A DNA stretch of 64,000 bases from Trinickia dinghuensis (GTDB lineage Bacteria > Pseudomonadota > Gammaproteobacteria > Burkholderiales > Burkholderiaceae), in assembly GCF_003367175.1 (NCBI RefSeq), contig NZ_QRGA01000003.1:186681-250680 (forward strand), read 5' to 3'. A program made the position numbers and the translations under genes. Under the pieces are notes generated by a model. It did not search any database and was not told where the DNA came from. It worked only from the letters and a program-made list of their open reading frames with translations. Below are positions 1-9,979 of the stretch, one piece after another. The first letter of the stretch is position 1. Every line of letters starts with the position of its first letter.

Positions 1-155
1 TCTTCAAGTACGACAGCGGCTTCGTCGCGATTCCGCAAGGCCCCGGTCTCGGCATCGACGTCAACGAAGAGAAGGTGCGCGAGATGGCGAAGGTCGGCCA
101 TCGCTGGCGCAACCCGGTCTGGCGCCACGCCGACGGCAGCGTCGCCGAGTGGTGA
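1..155 (+). CDS. dgoD: D-galactonate dehydratase, C-terminal fragment (gene runs off the left edge)
   Basis: Only the last 50 codons are present, reading in frame 3 to a TGA. The tail (GLGIDVNEEKVREMAK, then HRWRNPVWRHADGSVAEW) matches the C-terminus of DgoD, a mandelate-racemase/enolase-superfamily enzyme. That enzyme dehydrates D-galactonate to 2-keto-3-deoxygalactonate in the De Ley-Doudoroff galactose pathway in the cytoplasm. The catalytic residues lie outside the window, so assignment rests on the tail alone. A close paralogue acting on another sugar acid is possible. A strong hairpin follows the stop. Confidence 0.82.
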   Translation, partial: FKYDSGFVAIPQGPGLGIDVNEEKVREMAKVGHRWRNPVWRHADGSVAEW

Positions 156-166
156 AGCGCACGAAC

Positions 167-190
167 GGGCGCGGCGTCGCCGCCGCGCCC
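167..190 (+). terminator. GC hairpin after dgoD, without a U-tract
   Basis: Ten-base arms GGGCGCGGCG and CGCCGCGCCC pair perfectly around a TCGC loop, 12 bases after the dgoD stop. No T-run follows, so this is either a weak intrinsic terminator or an mRNA 3'-end protecting hairpin. Confidence 0.45.
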
Positions 191-494
191 GCACGCGATA
201 CGTAAGCAGCAAACACGGCTGCGCGCCTCGGCGCGGACGGCCTGCCCTCCCCCTCCCCAGCCGCTTATCCGCCCTTTTTCGCCGCCTTGCCCGAATACGT
301 CACGTTCACGAACGTAACACTTTGGGCGGCCGGCGCCCCCATTCGCTCGAGCCCGCCGCCAAGGCGACGCGCGTCGGTTATGCCGAAAGCTTTGCCGCGC
401 AAGCGCGCCGCGCCGCCGGCCTTCCGCGCGACGCATCGTTGGCGCGCTCCTTGCAGTGTCGTGACCAGTACAACGACAAATCAGGGAGAGGGTC
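191..494. other. Intergenic region with one short perfect inverted repeat
   Basis: About 300 bases with no convincing gene; the listed ORFs are arginine/alanine-rich GC artefacts. The only structure I see is ACGTTC-AC-GAACGT at 302-315, a perfect 6-2-6 inverted repeat that could be a regulator site for the small membrane protein downstream. No clear promoter was identified. Confidence 0.4.
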
Positions 495-797
495 ATGGGC
501 GAGTTCATTCCGGACTATTTGCTTCGAGAGCAGGCAGCGGTCGGCGCACTCGTCGTATTCGCCGTGCTGCGCGTGCTGGCCGCGATCACGGCCTGCAACC
601 GCGGTTGGCCAATCGGCGTCGTCGAGAAATTCGCGATCGGCGCGGCCGCGCTCTATTGCGCGCCGCAATTGATCGACCTGCTCGCGCATACCTACATCGT
701 GCCCGGCTCGTCGGCCGAACTCGAAGGCAAGGTCATCGGCGCGGCGATCGCGCTGTTTTTCTCACCCATTCTCAGTCACAGGCTCGGCTATGAATGA
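495..797 (+). CDS. Small hydrophobic membrane protein of unknown function
   Basis: This 100-aa protein is mostly hydrophobic. It has likely membrane segments at about residues 15-32 (VGALVVFAVLRVLAAIT), 45-65 and 78-94. The start is supported by a purine-rich AGGGAGAGG just before the ATG. It reads as a real gene because its composition is membrane-like, unlike the Arg/Ala-rich shadow ORFs around it. Size and layout resemble small phage-holin-like or DUF membrane proteins, but I recognise no family and assign no function. It stands alone between dgoD and the copD gene. Confidence 0.6.
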   Translation: MGEFIPDYLLREQAAVGALVVFAVLRVLAAITACNRGWPIGVVEKFAIGAAALYCAPQLIDLLAHTYIVPGSSAELEGKVIGAAIALFFSPILSHRLGYE

Positions 798-1097
798 CCG
801 CACTCGATTCGGCGCTTGCGTGCTCGCGCCGCGCCCGGCCACGCCGAGCGCCCGCGCACGGGCGCGCGAAGGCCGCCGCGCACAGCCCCTGTCGCGCCGC
901 ACCGCGCGCCTGGCCGCGGCAATCGGCGCAAGACGGTTCAACGCGCGCGCAAGCTCGCGCCCGTCGCCGTCTCGCTAGTGAGACATCGCGGGCGCAGGAC
1001 GAAAGACAGGGACAAGAGTAAGAGCGATGGCCAGGAACGGAAATCGCCCGCAACGGAAAGGCTCGCGCGCCGCCGCCGCGGCGGAACGATCCCGCTC
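798..1097. other. Intergenic region, nothing recognised
   Basis: Three hundred very GC-rich bases between the small membrane gene and the 3' end of the convergent copD gene. The overlapping ORFs called here are Arg/Ala/Pro-rich in all frames and lack ribosome sites or family resemblance. I see no RNA gene or clear terminator. Confidence 0.4.
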
Positions 1098-2015
1098 TCA
1101 GTGCGACGGCATGCTTCCCGGAGCCATGTGCGCGAGCACGGCCGCCGCGATGAAGATGGCGATCATCACGAGCGCCTCCAGGTGCAGCACGTTATTGAAC
1201 GTGTGCGCGTCCGTGGTCGATGCGGTGCGGCGCAGCCGCGGCAGCGCGGAGATCCGGTTCAGCGCGCCGAGGAGGATCGCCAGCAGCACGAGCCCCCCCT
1301 TGAGCGTGAGCACATGTCCCCAGCCGCTGTCCGCCAACGGCGCGAGCGATCCGCCCAAGCCGCGCTGCGCGTTGAACAACCCCGTCGCGACGACCACGGC
1401 CAGCGCCATCCCCGCGACGTAGGAAACGCGTCCCGCGACGCGAATCAGCGCGCCGCGCGTCGTCGACGTATCGAGGGCGGGCAACACCACGAGTCCGCCC
1501 GCGAGCGTGATGCCGCCCCATAGGCCGGTCGCCAGGATGTGCAGCGCCTGCACCGCGACGGCGGTGGACCACGGCCCCGCATCGGCGGCGTGCCCGATCG
1601 ACGCCTTGCCCAGTGCGACCACGATCGCGGCCACCCCGAACGCACTCTGCCCGACGCGCCCGCCGCGGCTGCCCAATGCCGTCGCCAACGCGAGCACAGC
1701 CCCGCCGAACGCGATGCACCAGGCGTGACCCACCTGCGTCTGGCCGAGCACCGTCGGGATCACGCCGATCGCGGGCACGAGCGAGAGCCCGCTCACCGAG
1801 GCCGCTTCGTAAAGCAGCCACAGCGCATCGGCCAGCACGAGCGCAAAAGATGCCGCGACGAGCGATGCCCGCGCGCGCTGCCAAGCGACACGCGCCAGTT
1901 GTCCCTCGAGCGCGAGCCAGCGTTCGAGCAGCACCGAACCGATCGCGAACGCAAAAGCGACATCCATGAGTGCGGCGAGCGCCACCTGCCCGATCGTGAG
2001 TCCCGTTGCATTCAT
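1098..2015 (-). CDS. copD: CopD family copper-resistance membrane protein
   Basis: About 305 aa from the ATG at 2015 (MNATGLTIGQVALAALMDV). I chose this start because residues upstream in the longer ORF are charged and not membrane-like. The protein is almost entirely transmembrane, with about eight segments. The region around ALHILATGLWGGITLAGG is typical of the CopD domain, with a conserved histidine in a membrane helix. CopD proteins sit in the inner membrane and are linked to copper uptake or resistance together with CopC. No copC is seen next to it, so the role in copper handling is inferred from the family. Confidence 0.8.
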   Translation of the reverse strand: MNATGLTIGQVALAALMDVAFAFAIGSVLLERWLALEGQLARVAWQRARASLVAASFALVLADALWLLYEAASVSGLSLVPAIGVIPTVLGQTQVGHAWCIAFGGAVLALATALGSRGGRVGQSAFGVAAIVVALGKASIGHAADAGPWSTAVAVQALHILATGLWGGITLAGGLVVLPALDTSTTRGALIRVAGRVSYVAGMALAVVVATGLFNAQRGLGGSLAPLADSGWGHVLTLKGGLVLLAILLGALNRISALPRLRRTASTTDAHTFNNVLHLEALVMIAIFIAAAVLAHMAPGSMPSH

Positions 2016-2530
2016 CGGCCGATGGATCCTTTGCGATTGGAAATAAAGAGCGAAAGTGTACGTGCGAAGGACGCCGCGCGCGAACGATTCGCAGCGCATG
2101 GCGCACCGTATCGTTGCGGCACGGCGCATGCGCATCGGGCCGGACGCGTTCGCGCCCGGCGCATGCGATGCAAATCGGGGCACGAAGATAGGCGAAATAA
2201 GCTGACCTTTGGCTTTCACCAACCTTCGATGTGCAAAAAGGAGACAATGGCGCCCGAGACGCCCACATCGCCGAAACGCGCGCCGCGACTACGTTCCACG
2301 CGGCAAATTGTCGCGCTGTCGTTCGAGGACGCGTTCGCGGCGCTTCCAGCCATTCGCCTGAGGCCCCCATCGATGGTAGAATGCTGCGTCGCAGCGCCTG
2401 GCTTGAGCCCGAGCGCCGAGCCGTCAGCGCACCTGCCGCGAACCGCTGCAACATCACGCATCGAACAGTTCAATACCAAGCCACAGAGCCGAACCGAGCC
2501 GATCGCAGCCCGGTAGGTCCCCGAATAACG
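2016..2530. other. Divergent intergenic region between copD and cytochrome c4
   Basis: About 515 bases separating divergent genes, so promoters for both must lie here. A strong ribosome-site-like AAAAAGGAGACA precedes an ATG at 2247 that opens an 89-codon frame ending at 2516. Its product is Pro/Ser/Arg-rich and matches nothing I know, so it is left as doubtful. TAGAAT near 2377 could be a -10 element for the cytochrome gene. Confidence 0.35.
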
Positions 2531-3262
2531 ATGGAGTTACGCGTGTCTTCCAGACGCATTTTCCGCCCGCTACTCGCCCTTCTGTTGATTGGCGGTGCCG
2601 GTGCCTACAGCGCGGCGCAAGCGCAGAGTCAGCCCCAGGCCCCCAATACGATGGAACAGCGCGTGCAGGGTTGCACGGCTTGCCACGGTTCGCACGGCCA
2701 AGGTACCGACAACGACTACTTCCCGCGCCTCGCGGGCAAGCCCGCCCAGTACCTGTACAACCAGCTCGAGAATTTCCGCGCGGGCCGGCGCAAGTACCCG
2801 CCGATGAACTACCTCGTCACGTACCTCTCTGACGACTACCTGCACCAGATCGCGACGTTCTTCTCGCAGCAGCGTCCGCCGTACCCGGCACCGTCGAAGC
2901 CGACGGTCTCGAACGACGTGCTCGCGCGCGGCAAGCAAATCGTTCTGAACGGCGATCAGTCGCATAACGTCCCCGCTTGCGCGGCCTGCCACGGCAAGGC
3001 GCTGACGGGCATGGAGCCCGCGATTCCGGGCCTTGTCGGCTTGCATAGCGATTACATCAGCGCGCAGCTCGGCGCATGGCGTTCGGGCACGCGTCACGCG
3101 ATCGCCCCGGATTGCATGCACGAAATCGCTTCGCGCCTGACGGACGAAGACGTCACGGCCGTCGCCGCATGGCTGTCGACGCAACCCGCTCCGTCCAACC
3201 CGGTTCCGGCTCCGGCCCGCACGATGAAGACTCCGCTTGCCTGCGGTAGCGAACCACAGTAA
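2531..3262 (+). CDS. Cytochrome c4 (di-haem periplasmic cytochrome)
   Basis: A 243-aa protein with a Sec signal peptide (hydrophobic LLALLLIGGAGAYSAAQA) followed by two cytochrome c domains. CxxCH haem sites are at residues 48-52 (CTACH) and 150-154 (CAACH), the hallmark of the c4 class. It carries electrons in the periplasm, usually to terminal oxidases. The start is uncertain. ATG 2531 has no good ribosome site, while GTG at 2543 has GGAG six bases upstream and would keep the signal peptide. The three-haem cytochrome gene starts 20 bases after the stop, so the two are probably co-transcribed. Confidence 0.88.
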   Translation: MELRVSSRRIFRPLLALLLIGGAGAYSAAQAQSQPQAPNTMEQRVQGCTACHGSHGQGTDNDYFPRLAGKPAQYLYNQLENFRAGRRKYPPMNYLVTYLSDDYLHQIATFFSQQRPPYPAPSKPTVSNDVLARGKQIVLNGDQSHNVPACAACHGKALTGMEPAIPGLVGLHSDYISAQLGAWRSGTRHAIAPDCMHEIASRLTDEDVTAVAAWLSTQPAPSNPVPAPARTMKTPLACGSEPQ

Positions 3263-3282
3263 GCGCGAGGAGAGACACACCT

Positions 3283-4578
3283 ATGAAACGCAAGTCTTTG
3301 TTCGCTCTGTCGGCGCTCGTCGTTGCCGCCGCCGCACTCGTGCCCGTCCTCTGGTCGGGCAGCGACAATCTGCACAACGGCTCGGCCGAAGCGGCCACGC
3401 CGGCCGACCAGGCCGCGCTGATCAAGCGCGGCGAGTATCTCGCGCGCGCGGGCGACTGTATCGCCTGCCACACGGTGCGCGGCGGCCAGCAGTTCGCAGG
3501 CGGCCTGCCGATGGCCACGCCGTTCGGTACGCTGTACACGCCGAACATCACGCCCGACGACCAATACGGCATCGGCAAGTGGTCGTCCGACGACTTCTAT
3601 CGCGCGCTCCATACGGGCCGCTCGAAGGACGGCAGCCTGCTGTATCCGGCATTCCCGTTCGCGAGCTACACGAAGGTCACGCGCGCCGATTCCGACGCGA
3701 TCTACGCGTACCTGCGCTCGGTGCCGCCGGTGGCCGTTCCGAGCCGTCCGCACGAGCTGCGCTTCCCGTTCAACAACCGCAACCTGCTGATCGGCTGGCG
3801 CACGCTGTTCTTCCGTGAAGGCACCTACAAGGACGATCCGACGAAATCGGTCGAGTGGAACCGCGGCGCGTATCTCATCGAAGGCCTCGGCCACTGCACG
3901 ATGTGCCACACGTCGATCAACCTGATGGGCGGCCCCGTGAATTCGTCGGCGTTCGCCGGCGGCCTGATCCCGCTGCAGAACTGGTATGCGCCGTCGCTGA
4001 CGTCGAACAAGGAAGCGGGTCTCGGCGAGTGGGACATCAAGGACATCAGCGATCTGCTCAAGAACGGCGTGTCCGAGCGCGGTGCCGTGTTCGGCCCCAT
4101 GGCCGAAGTCGTTCACAACAGCCTGCAGTACATGTCGAACGACGACATCCGTGCGATGGCGACGTACCTGAAGACGATCCCGCAGAAGAAAGAAGCGCCC
4201 GAGACGATGCAGTACGAGACGTCGGAGAAGTTCGGCGACGAGCTGCTGCAGACGGGTAAGAAGGTGTACGGCGACAACTGCGCGAAGTGCCACGCCGACA
4301 ACGGCCTCGGCAAGCCGCCGGCCTATCCGCCGCTCGCGACCAACCAGTCGATTCAGATGCCGTCGGCCGTCAACCCGATCCGCATGGTGCTGAACGGCGG
4401 CTACCCGCCGAGCACGGATAACAATCCGCAGCCGTACGGCATGCCGCCGTTCGCGCAATCGCTGTCGAACGAGGAAGTCGCGGCGGTCGTGACGTACATC
4501 CGGATGTCGTGGGGCAACCACGGTACGCCGGTGTCGCCGCAGCAAGTGAGCGATTTGCGCTCGGCGCCGCTCGACTGA
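3283..4578 (+). CDS. Three-haem cytochrome c, alcohol/gluconate dehydrogenase cytochrome-subunit type
   Basis: This 431-aa exported protein has an N-terminal signal peptide (residues about 5-24). It carries three CxxCH sites at about 59-63 (CIACH), 205-209 (CTMCH) and 333-337 (CAKCH). That spacing is typical of the membrane-attached cytochrome subunit that takes electrons from PQQ- or flavin-dependent alcohol, aldehyde or gluconate dehydrogenases. No dehydrogenase catalytic subunit lies beside it. It follows cytochrome c4 by 20 bases with ribosome site GCGAGGAGAGA, so it may pass electrons to c4. The true partner cannot be told from the window. Confidence 0.85.
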   Translation: MKRKSLFALSALVVAAAALVPVLWSGSDNLHNGSAEAATPADQAALIKRGEYLARAGDCIACHTVRGGQQFAGGLPMATPFGTLYTPNITPDDQYGIGKWSSDDFYRALHTGRSKDGSLLYPAFPFASYTKVTRADSDAIYAYLRSVPPVAVPSRPHELRFPFNNRNLLIGWRTLFFREGTYKDDPTKSVEWNRGAYLIEGLGHCTMCHTSINLMGGPVNSSAFAGGLIPLQNWYAPSLTSNKEAGLGEWDIKDISDLLKNGVSERGAVFGPMAEVVHNSLQYMSNDDIRAMATYLKTIPQKKEAPETMQYETSEKFGDELLQTGKKVYGDNCAKCHADNGLGKPPAYPPLATNQSIQMPSAVNPIRMVLNGGYPPSTDNNPQPYGMPPFAQSLSNEEVAAVVTYIRMSWGNHGTPVSPQQVSDLRSAPLD

Positions 4579-4595
4579 TCGCATGACCCTTTAGG

Positions 4596-4633
4596 GGGCG
4601 CGGCCTCGCGGGCAACCGCGGCCGCGCCCTTTC
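4596..4633 (+). terminator. Rho-independent terminator of the cytochrome operon
   Basis: GGGCGCGGC pairs with GCCGCGCCC, an inner CGCGG/CCGCG helix carries a GCAA (GNRA) tetraloop, and TTTCTCATTT follows. It lies 18 bases after the three-haem cytochrome stop. Confidence 0.82.
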
Positions 4634-4790
4634 TCATTTCCGGCGCGGCTCGATCCGCCGCGTCAGGACCCAAGCGGCCCGCCGGCATCACGAACGCCGA
4701 ATCGTCACGAACTGCCGGGAACCACTACGGCCTTCCCGCAGACGAACCAAGACGAACGCCGGCCGCCTCACCGCATTGCACTGAAACCTT

Positions 4791-6467
<1,677 letters not shown>

Positions 6468-6513
6468 TCGAGCGCGCTTCGTTGACGGAAAGCGACAAGC
6501 GGAAAACGGCGAG

Positions 6514-7104
6514 CTAGCGATCCGCTGCTTGCCGCAACTCGCCGATCTGGCGTTCCCAGCGAGCGAGCACGGTTTGCTGCTCGCTCGCCGGCCCCGAGAG
6601 TTCGAAAGCGATACCGCCCGTCAGGCGTGCATAGCCGACCCTTTGAGCTTCACCCACGTCGATCGACGCGATGAACAACGCGAGACCGCAGCCGGCCTCG
6701 TTCGTACCGCTACCCGCCAAGGGCAAGGGCTCCACCTCCAGCTGCACTTGATGAAACGCGCCCTCATGGACGAACGTGAGCGCGGCATGTGCACGCTTGT
6801 GACCATGATGGCCGAATTCCGTTGTGTGCAAGGTGTCCCGCGCCAGCGAGCCCAGCGTGCGCGCGGCGCGCGAGCTAGGCCACAACGCGAACGCGAGCGA
6901 CGTCGCATCGGGTGCATACAGCTCCCCGATGCCGAGCAGCGAGGTGCGCAGATGCCCTCCGGCATCGCAGGTGATCAGCGACGCCGTGAATCCGATCTTC
7001 GACGCCAGGGCTTCCCCGTCGAACAGCGCCCGCAGTTCCGGGGGCCATTCGTCGAAGGTGCGTTGATCGAGCGCGCGGGCCGGCGGTTCAACGGAAGAAG
7101 ACAT
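6514..7104 (-). CDS. Putative pyridoxamine 5'-phosphate oxidase-like flavin-binding protein
   Basis: 196 aa from the ATG at 7104 (MSSSVEPPARALDQRTFDEW). The central part (SLITCDAGGHLRTSLLGIGELY, then FALWPSSRAARTL) follows the pattern of FMN-binding split-barrel proteins of the PNPOx type. The match is by general pattern, not by a diagnostic motif. The start overlaps the 3' end of the upstream di-iron protein gene by 17 bases, so translation is probably coupled and the products may work together. A non-flavin binding role, or no flavin at all, is possible. Confidence 0.6.
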   Translation of the reverse strand: MSSSVEPPARALDQRTFDEWPPELRALFDGEALASKIGFTASLITCDAGGHLRTSLLGIGELYAPDATSLAFALWPSSRAARTLGSLARDTLHTTEFGHHGHKRAHAALTFVHEGAFHQVQLEVEPLPLAGSGTNEAGCGLALFIASIDVGEAQRVGYARLTGGIAFELSGPASEQQTVLARWERQIGELRQAADR

Positions 7105-7915
7105 GCTCTGCCACTTTCGCGAGCGGATAGTGCACGCCGGGTTGGATGCGCGCGGGAATATTGAGCGGCTTGAGCAGCATCTTGACGCACATGTCGGCGG
7201 ACAAACTGCGCCGCACGAGCGAACTGATGCGCGCCGCCCGTTCGCGGTTATAGACCGAATCATGCACGCGCTCCGGATAGCGAATGGCGAACACATGGCG
7301 CAGCGCGATCTCCGAATCCTCGCTCTTGATTTCCATCACGCGGCGCATCAATGCGCCGAGCACGGCCAGCCGGCCATTGCCTTCGATGACGTTGTACTTT
7401 TTGAAGTACTTGAAAAAGTGCTTGTAGTGACGCACTTCGTCGCTGCGGATGTGATCGGTGATCTCTTTGAGCACAGGCTCGTCCGAGCATTCGTTGATGG
7501 CCCGGTAAAGCGTGGCCGTGCCCGTTTCGACGACGCACCGCGCGACCATCTCGAGCGCGCGCGTCTTTTCGAACTCTTCCATCGAGCAGGTTTTCGAGTA
7601 CTCGTCGAAGAAGTTGCGAAATGCCGTGTCCCAATCGAACTCGGGCCACACGTAGGCGATGTAAGCCTTCAGCGCGCGGCCGTGCTGCATCTCCTCGGGC
7701 TCCCATTCGTGGTTGAGCCATGCGGAGACTTCCGGGTCGCCGTCGAAGTAAGCCGTGAGATTGCTGGTGTAGAGATCGGTACCGCTTTCAATGAACGAAC
7801 ACGCGCAGAGCAGCAGCAGCAGATCTTCGTTCGCCGCGGCGCGCTGGCGGTCGATGCGTGTTAGATCGATGTCCTCGATGCGCCAAGGCATTACGTGATC
7901 GGAGTCGATGGTCAT
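7088..7915 (-). CDS. Ferritin-like / acyl-ACP-desaturase-like di-iron protein
   Basis: 275 aa from ATG 7915 (MTIDSDHVMPWRIED); GGGAG nine bases upstream favours this start over the longer ORF. A complete set of carboxylate-bridged di-iron ligands is visible on four helices: the Glu of SFIESGTDLY, EEMQH, the Glu of VVETGTATLY, and DEVRH. The EExxHG and DExRH motifs resemble soluble fatty-acid desaturases and ferritin-like oxygenases more than iron-storage ferritin. The protein is cytoplasmic, with no signal peptide. It is translationally coupled to a putative flavoprotein that could supply electrons. The substrate is unknown. Confidence 0.72.
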   Translation of the reverse strand: MTIDSDHVMPWRIEDIDLTRIDRQRAAANEDLLLLLCACSFIESGTDLYTSNLTAYFDGDPEVSAWLNHEWEPEEMQHGRALKAYIAYVWPEFDWDTAFRNFFDEYSKTCSMEEFEKTRALEMVARCVVETGTATLYRAINECSDEPVLKEITDHIRSDEVRHYKHFFKYFKKYNVIEGNGRLAVLGALMRRVMEIKSEDSEIALRHVFAIRYPERVHDSVYNRERAARISSLVRRSLSADMCVKMLLKPLNIPARIQPGVHYPLAKVAEHVFFR

Positions 7916-8247
7916 GACGTTGCGCTCCCAAAACCGCACCGTCGATCCGCATCGCGCAGCACACGCTCGCGCACAAAAAACGCGTTGCAGATATCAAGAT
8001 GCGATACGGTGAATGTCGTTAAACGTTATACCTCCGGATGTTAGCCGGAGTCCCGAGAAATTGCTTTCCACGTGCACAGACCGTCGATCGGCAACCGCGG
8101 TTCCAAAAGCGATACTTCCGGGACAACCGAAAGCATTACAAACTGTTTAGACGATTGATTCGAATTACGGACAATTACGATCGTCCCTACGTTTAACTTG
8201 CATGCAAGCGGCGCGCCATGCCGCTCGCGCCGGTCCGTTTTCGTCAC
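7916..8247. other. Intergenic region, AT-richer, between two minus-strand genes
   Basis: About 330 bases upstream of the di-iron protein gene and downstream of the gamma-glutamyltransferase gene. It is distinctly less GC-rich than its surroundings and should contain the promoter of the di-iron/flavoprotein pair. I could not fix -10 and -35 boxes, and I see no RNA gene. Confidence 0.35.
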
Positions 8248-9885
8248 TCAAAACCCTGCCGCAAGCCCGTCGCGCCGTGTGTCGCTGGCGGCCACATAGC
8301 CGTGTTCGGGCTCGTCGCGCGACAGCTTCCAAATGTATTGGCCCGAGCCGAAGTCCATATAAGGGTCGTCGATCGCCTTGATCCGGTGCCCGCGCGCCTC
8401 GAGCGCGCGCGCGACGCCTCGATCGAACGTCGATTCGATATCGAGCGTGAAATCGCGATTGACCTTCCAGCGCGGCGCGTCGCAGGCCGCCTGAGGCTGC
8501 TGGCCGTAATCGATCATCCGCACGATCGACTGCAGATGCCCCTGCGGCTGCATATCGCCGCCCATCACGCCGAAGCTCATGACAGGCAGTTGCCGCCCAT
8601 CGACGCGCTCGGTCACGAAGGCCGGAATGATGGTGTGGAACGGCCGCTTGCCGCCGGCCACGACGTTGGGCGAGCGCGGGTCCATCGAAAACCCGCAGCC
8701 GCGGTTTTGCAGTGCGATGCCGGTGCCCGGCACGACGATGCCCGAGCCGAAACCCATGTAGTTCGATTGGATGAAGCTCACCATCATCCCGCGCTCGTCA
8801 GCGGCGGTCAGATAGATCGTTCCGCCGGCCGGGGGCATGCCGAAGCCGAAGTGCGTCGCGCGCTTCGGGTCGATCAGCGCGGCGCGCGAAGCCAGATAGA
8901 CATCGTCGAGCATCTGTTCCGGCGTCACTTCCATCGAGCGGGGGTCCGCCACGTAGCGGTAGACATCGGCGAACGCGAGCTTCATCGCCTCGATCTGCAA
9001 ATGCTGCGAATCGATGCCGTCGCGCGCCAGCGCCTGCAAATCGAACCGTTCGAGAATGCCCAGCGCAATCAGCGCCGCGATGCCCTGGCCGTTCGGCGGG
9101 ATTTCGTGGACCGTGTAGCCGCGATAGTCCTTGCCGATCGGCTCGACCCACGTCGGACGATACTCGGCCAGATCGGCCGCCGTCATCGCGCCGCCCCCCT
9201 CGCGCGCGAAGGCCGCGATCCTCTCGGCGCTCTCGCCCTCGTAAAACGCTCGCGGCCCTTGCGCCGCAAGCAGCCGCAGCGTGTGCGCATGGCCGGGCAG
9301 GCGCACGAGTTCGCTCACGAGCGGAGCCCGCCCCCGCGGCATGAAGGTGCCCGCAAAACCGGGCAGATCGGCAAGTTCGGGGATCGCCGCGGCCCACTTG
9401 CGCGCGACGATGCTCGCCACGGCATGGCCGCGCTCGGCGATGTCGATCGCCGTCGCCATCAGGTCGCCGAAAGGCAGCAAGCCGAACTTTTCGTGGAGCG
9501 CCTCCCAGCCGGCGATCACGCCGGGCACCGTAGCCGTATCCCAGCCGCGCTTGGGCTGCACGGCCACGCCGTCGTCCTCGCCGTAACGCTGCTTGAAGTA
9601 CTCGACACTCCAGGCCTTCGGCGCCACCCCCGACGCATTGAGCCCGTGAAGTTTCGTCCCGTCCCAGACAAGCGCGAACGCATCGCCGCCGAGGCCGCAC
9701 GAAACCGGCTCCACCACCGTCAGCGCGGCCGCCGCCGCGATCGCCGCGTCGACGGCATTGCCGCCTTGCCACAGGACGCGCAAACCGGCCTGGGCCGCGA
9801 GCGGATGGGAGGTCGATACGACGTTGCGGGCAAAAACGGGCAACCGCGGCGTGGAATAGGGGTTGTGCCAGTCGAAGCGGGTCAT
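8248..9885 (-). CDS. ggt: Gamma-glutamyltransferase family protein (Ntn hydrolase)
   Basis: 545 aa from ATG 9885 (MTRFDWHNPYSTPRLPVFA). The N-terminal QGGNAVDAAIAAAAAL and EPVSCGLGGDAF are classic for the large chain. The autocleavage and nucleophile Thr is in AGGTIYLTAAD, followed by FGSGIVVPGTGIALQNRG of the small chain. No Sec signal is visible, so this is a cytoplasmic relative rather than the periplasmic GGT of E. coli. Proteins of this subgroup hydrolyse glutathione or other gamma-glutamyl or cephalosporin-like amides, and the true substrate cannot be told. It is divergent from glpR across 94 bases. Confidence 0.85.
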   Translation of the reverse strand: MTRFDWHNPYSTPRLPVFARNVVSTSHPLAAQAGLRVLWQGGNAVDAAIAAAAALTVVEPVSCGLGGDAFALVWDGTKLHGLNASGVAPKAWSVEYFKQRYGEDDGVAVQPKRGWDTATVPGVIAGWEALHEKFGLLPFGDLMATAIDIAERGHAVASIVARKWAAAIPELADLPGFAGTFMPRGRAPLVSELVRLPGHAHTLRLLAAQGPRAFYEGESAERIAAFAREGGGAMTAADLAEYRPTWVEPIGKDYRGYTVHEIPPNGQGIAALIALGILERFDLQALARDGIDSQHLQIEAMKLAFADVYRYVADPRSMEVTPEQMLDDVYLASRAALIDPKRATHFGFGMPPAGGTIYLTAADERGMMVSFIQSNYMGFGSGIVVPGTGIALQNRGCGFSMDPRSPNVVAGGKRPFHTIIPAFVTERVDGRQLPVMSFGVMGGDMQPQGHLQSIVRMIDYGQQPQAACDAPRWKVNRDFTLDIESTFDRGVARALEARGHRIKAIDDPYMDFGSGQYIWKLSRDEPEHGYVAASDTRRDGLAAGF

Positions 9886-9942
9886 GTCGGTTTCTCGCGG
9901 TGAAAACGTTTCTTTCCCCAAGGGACAAAGGGTCGAAGGTTT

Positions 9943-9948
9943 TACAAT
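9943..9948 (+). promoter_or_regulatory. Possible -10 element of glpR
   Basis: TACAAT lies 31 bases before the glpR ATG in the short region shared with the divergent ggt gene. No good -35 is spaced correctly. A palindromic AAACGTTT at 9904-9911 could be a regulator site for either gene. Confidence 0.3.
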
Positions 9949-9979
9949 AGCCTCTTTTACTGCCCTGCCGCCGCACGCC

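Noticed and set aside
816-1523. Overlapping Arg-rich ORFs
   Set aside because: No ribosome site, extreme Arg/Ala/Glu content and overlap with the copD gene on the other strand.
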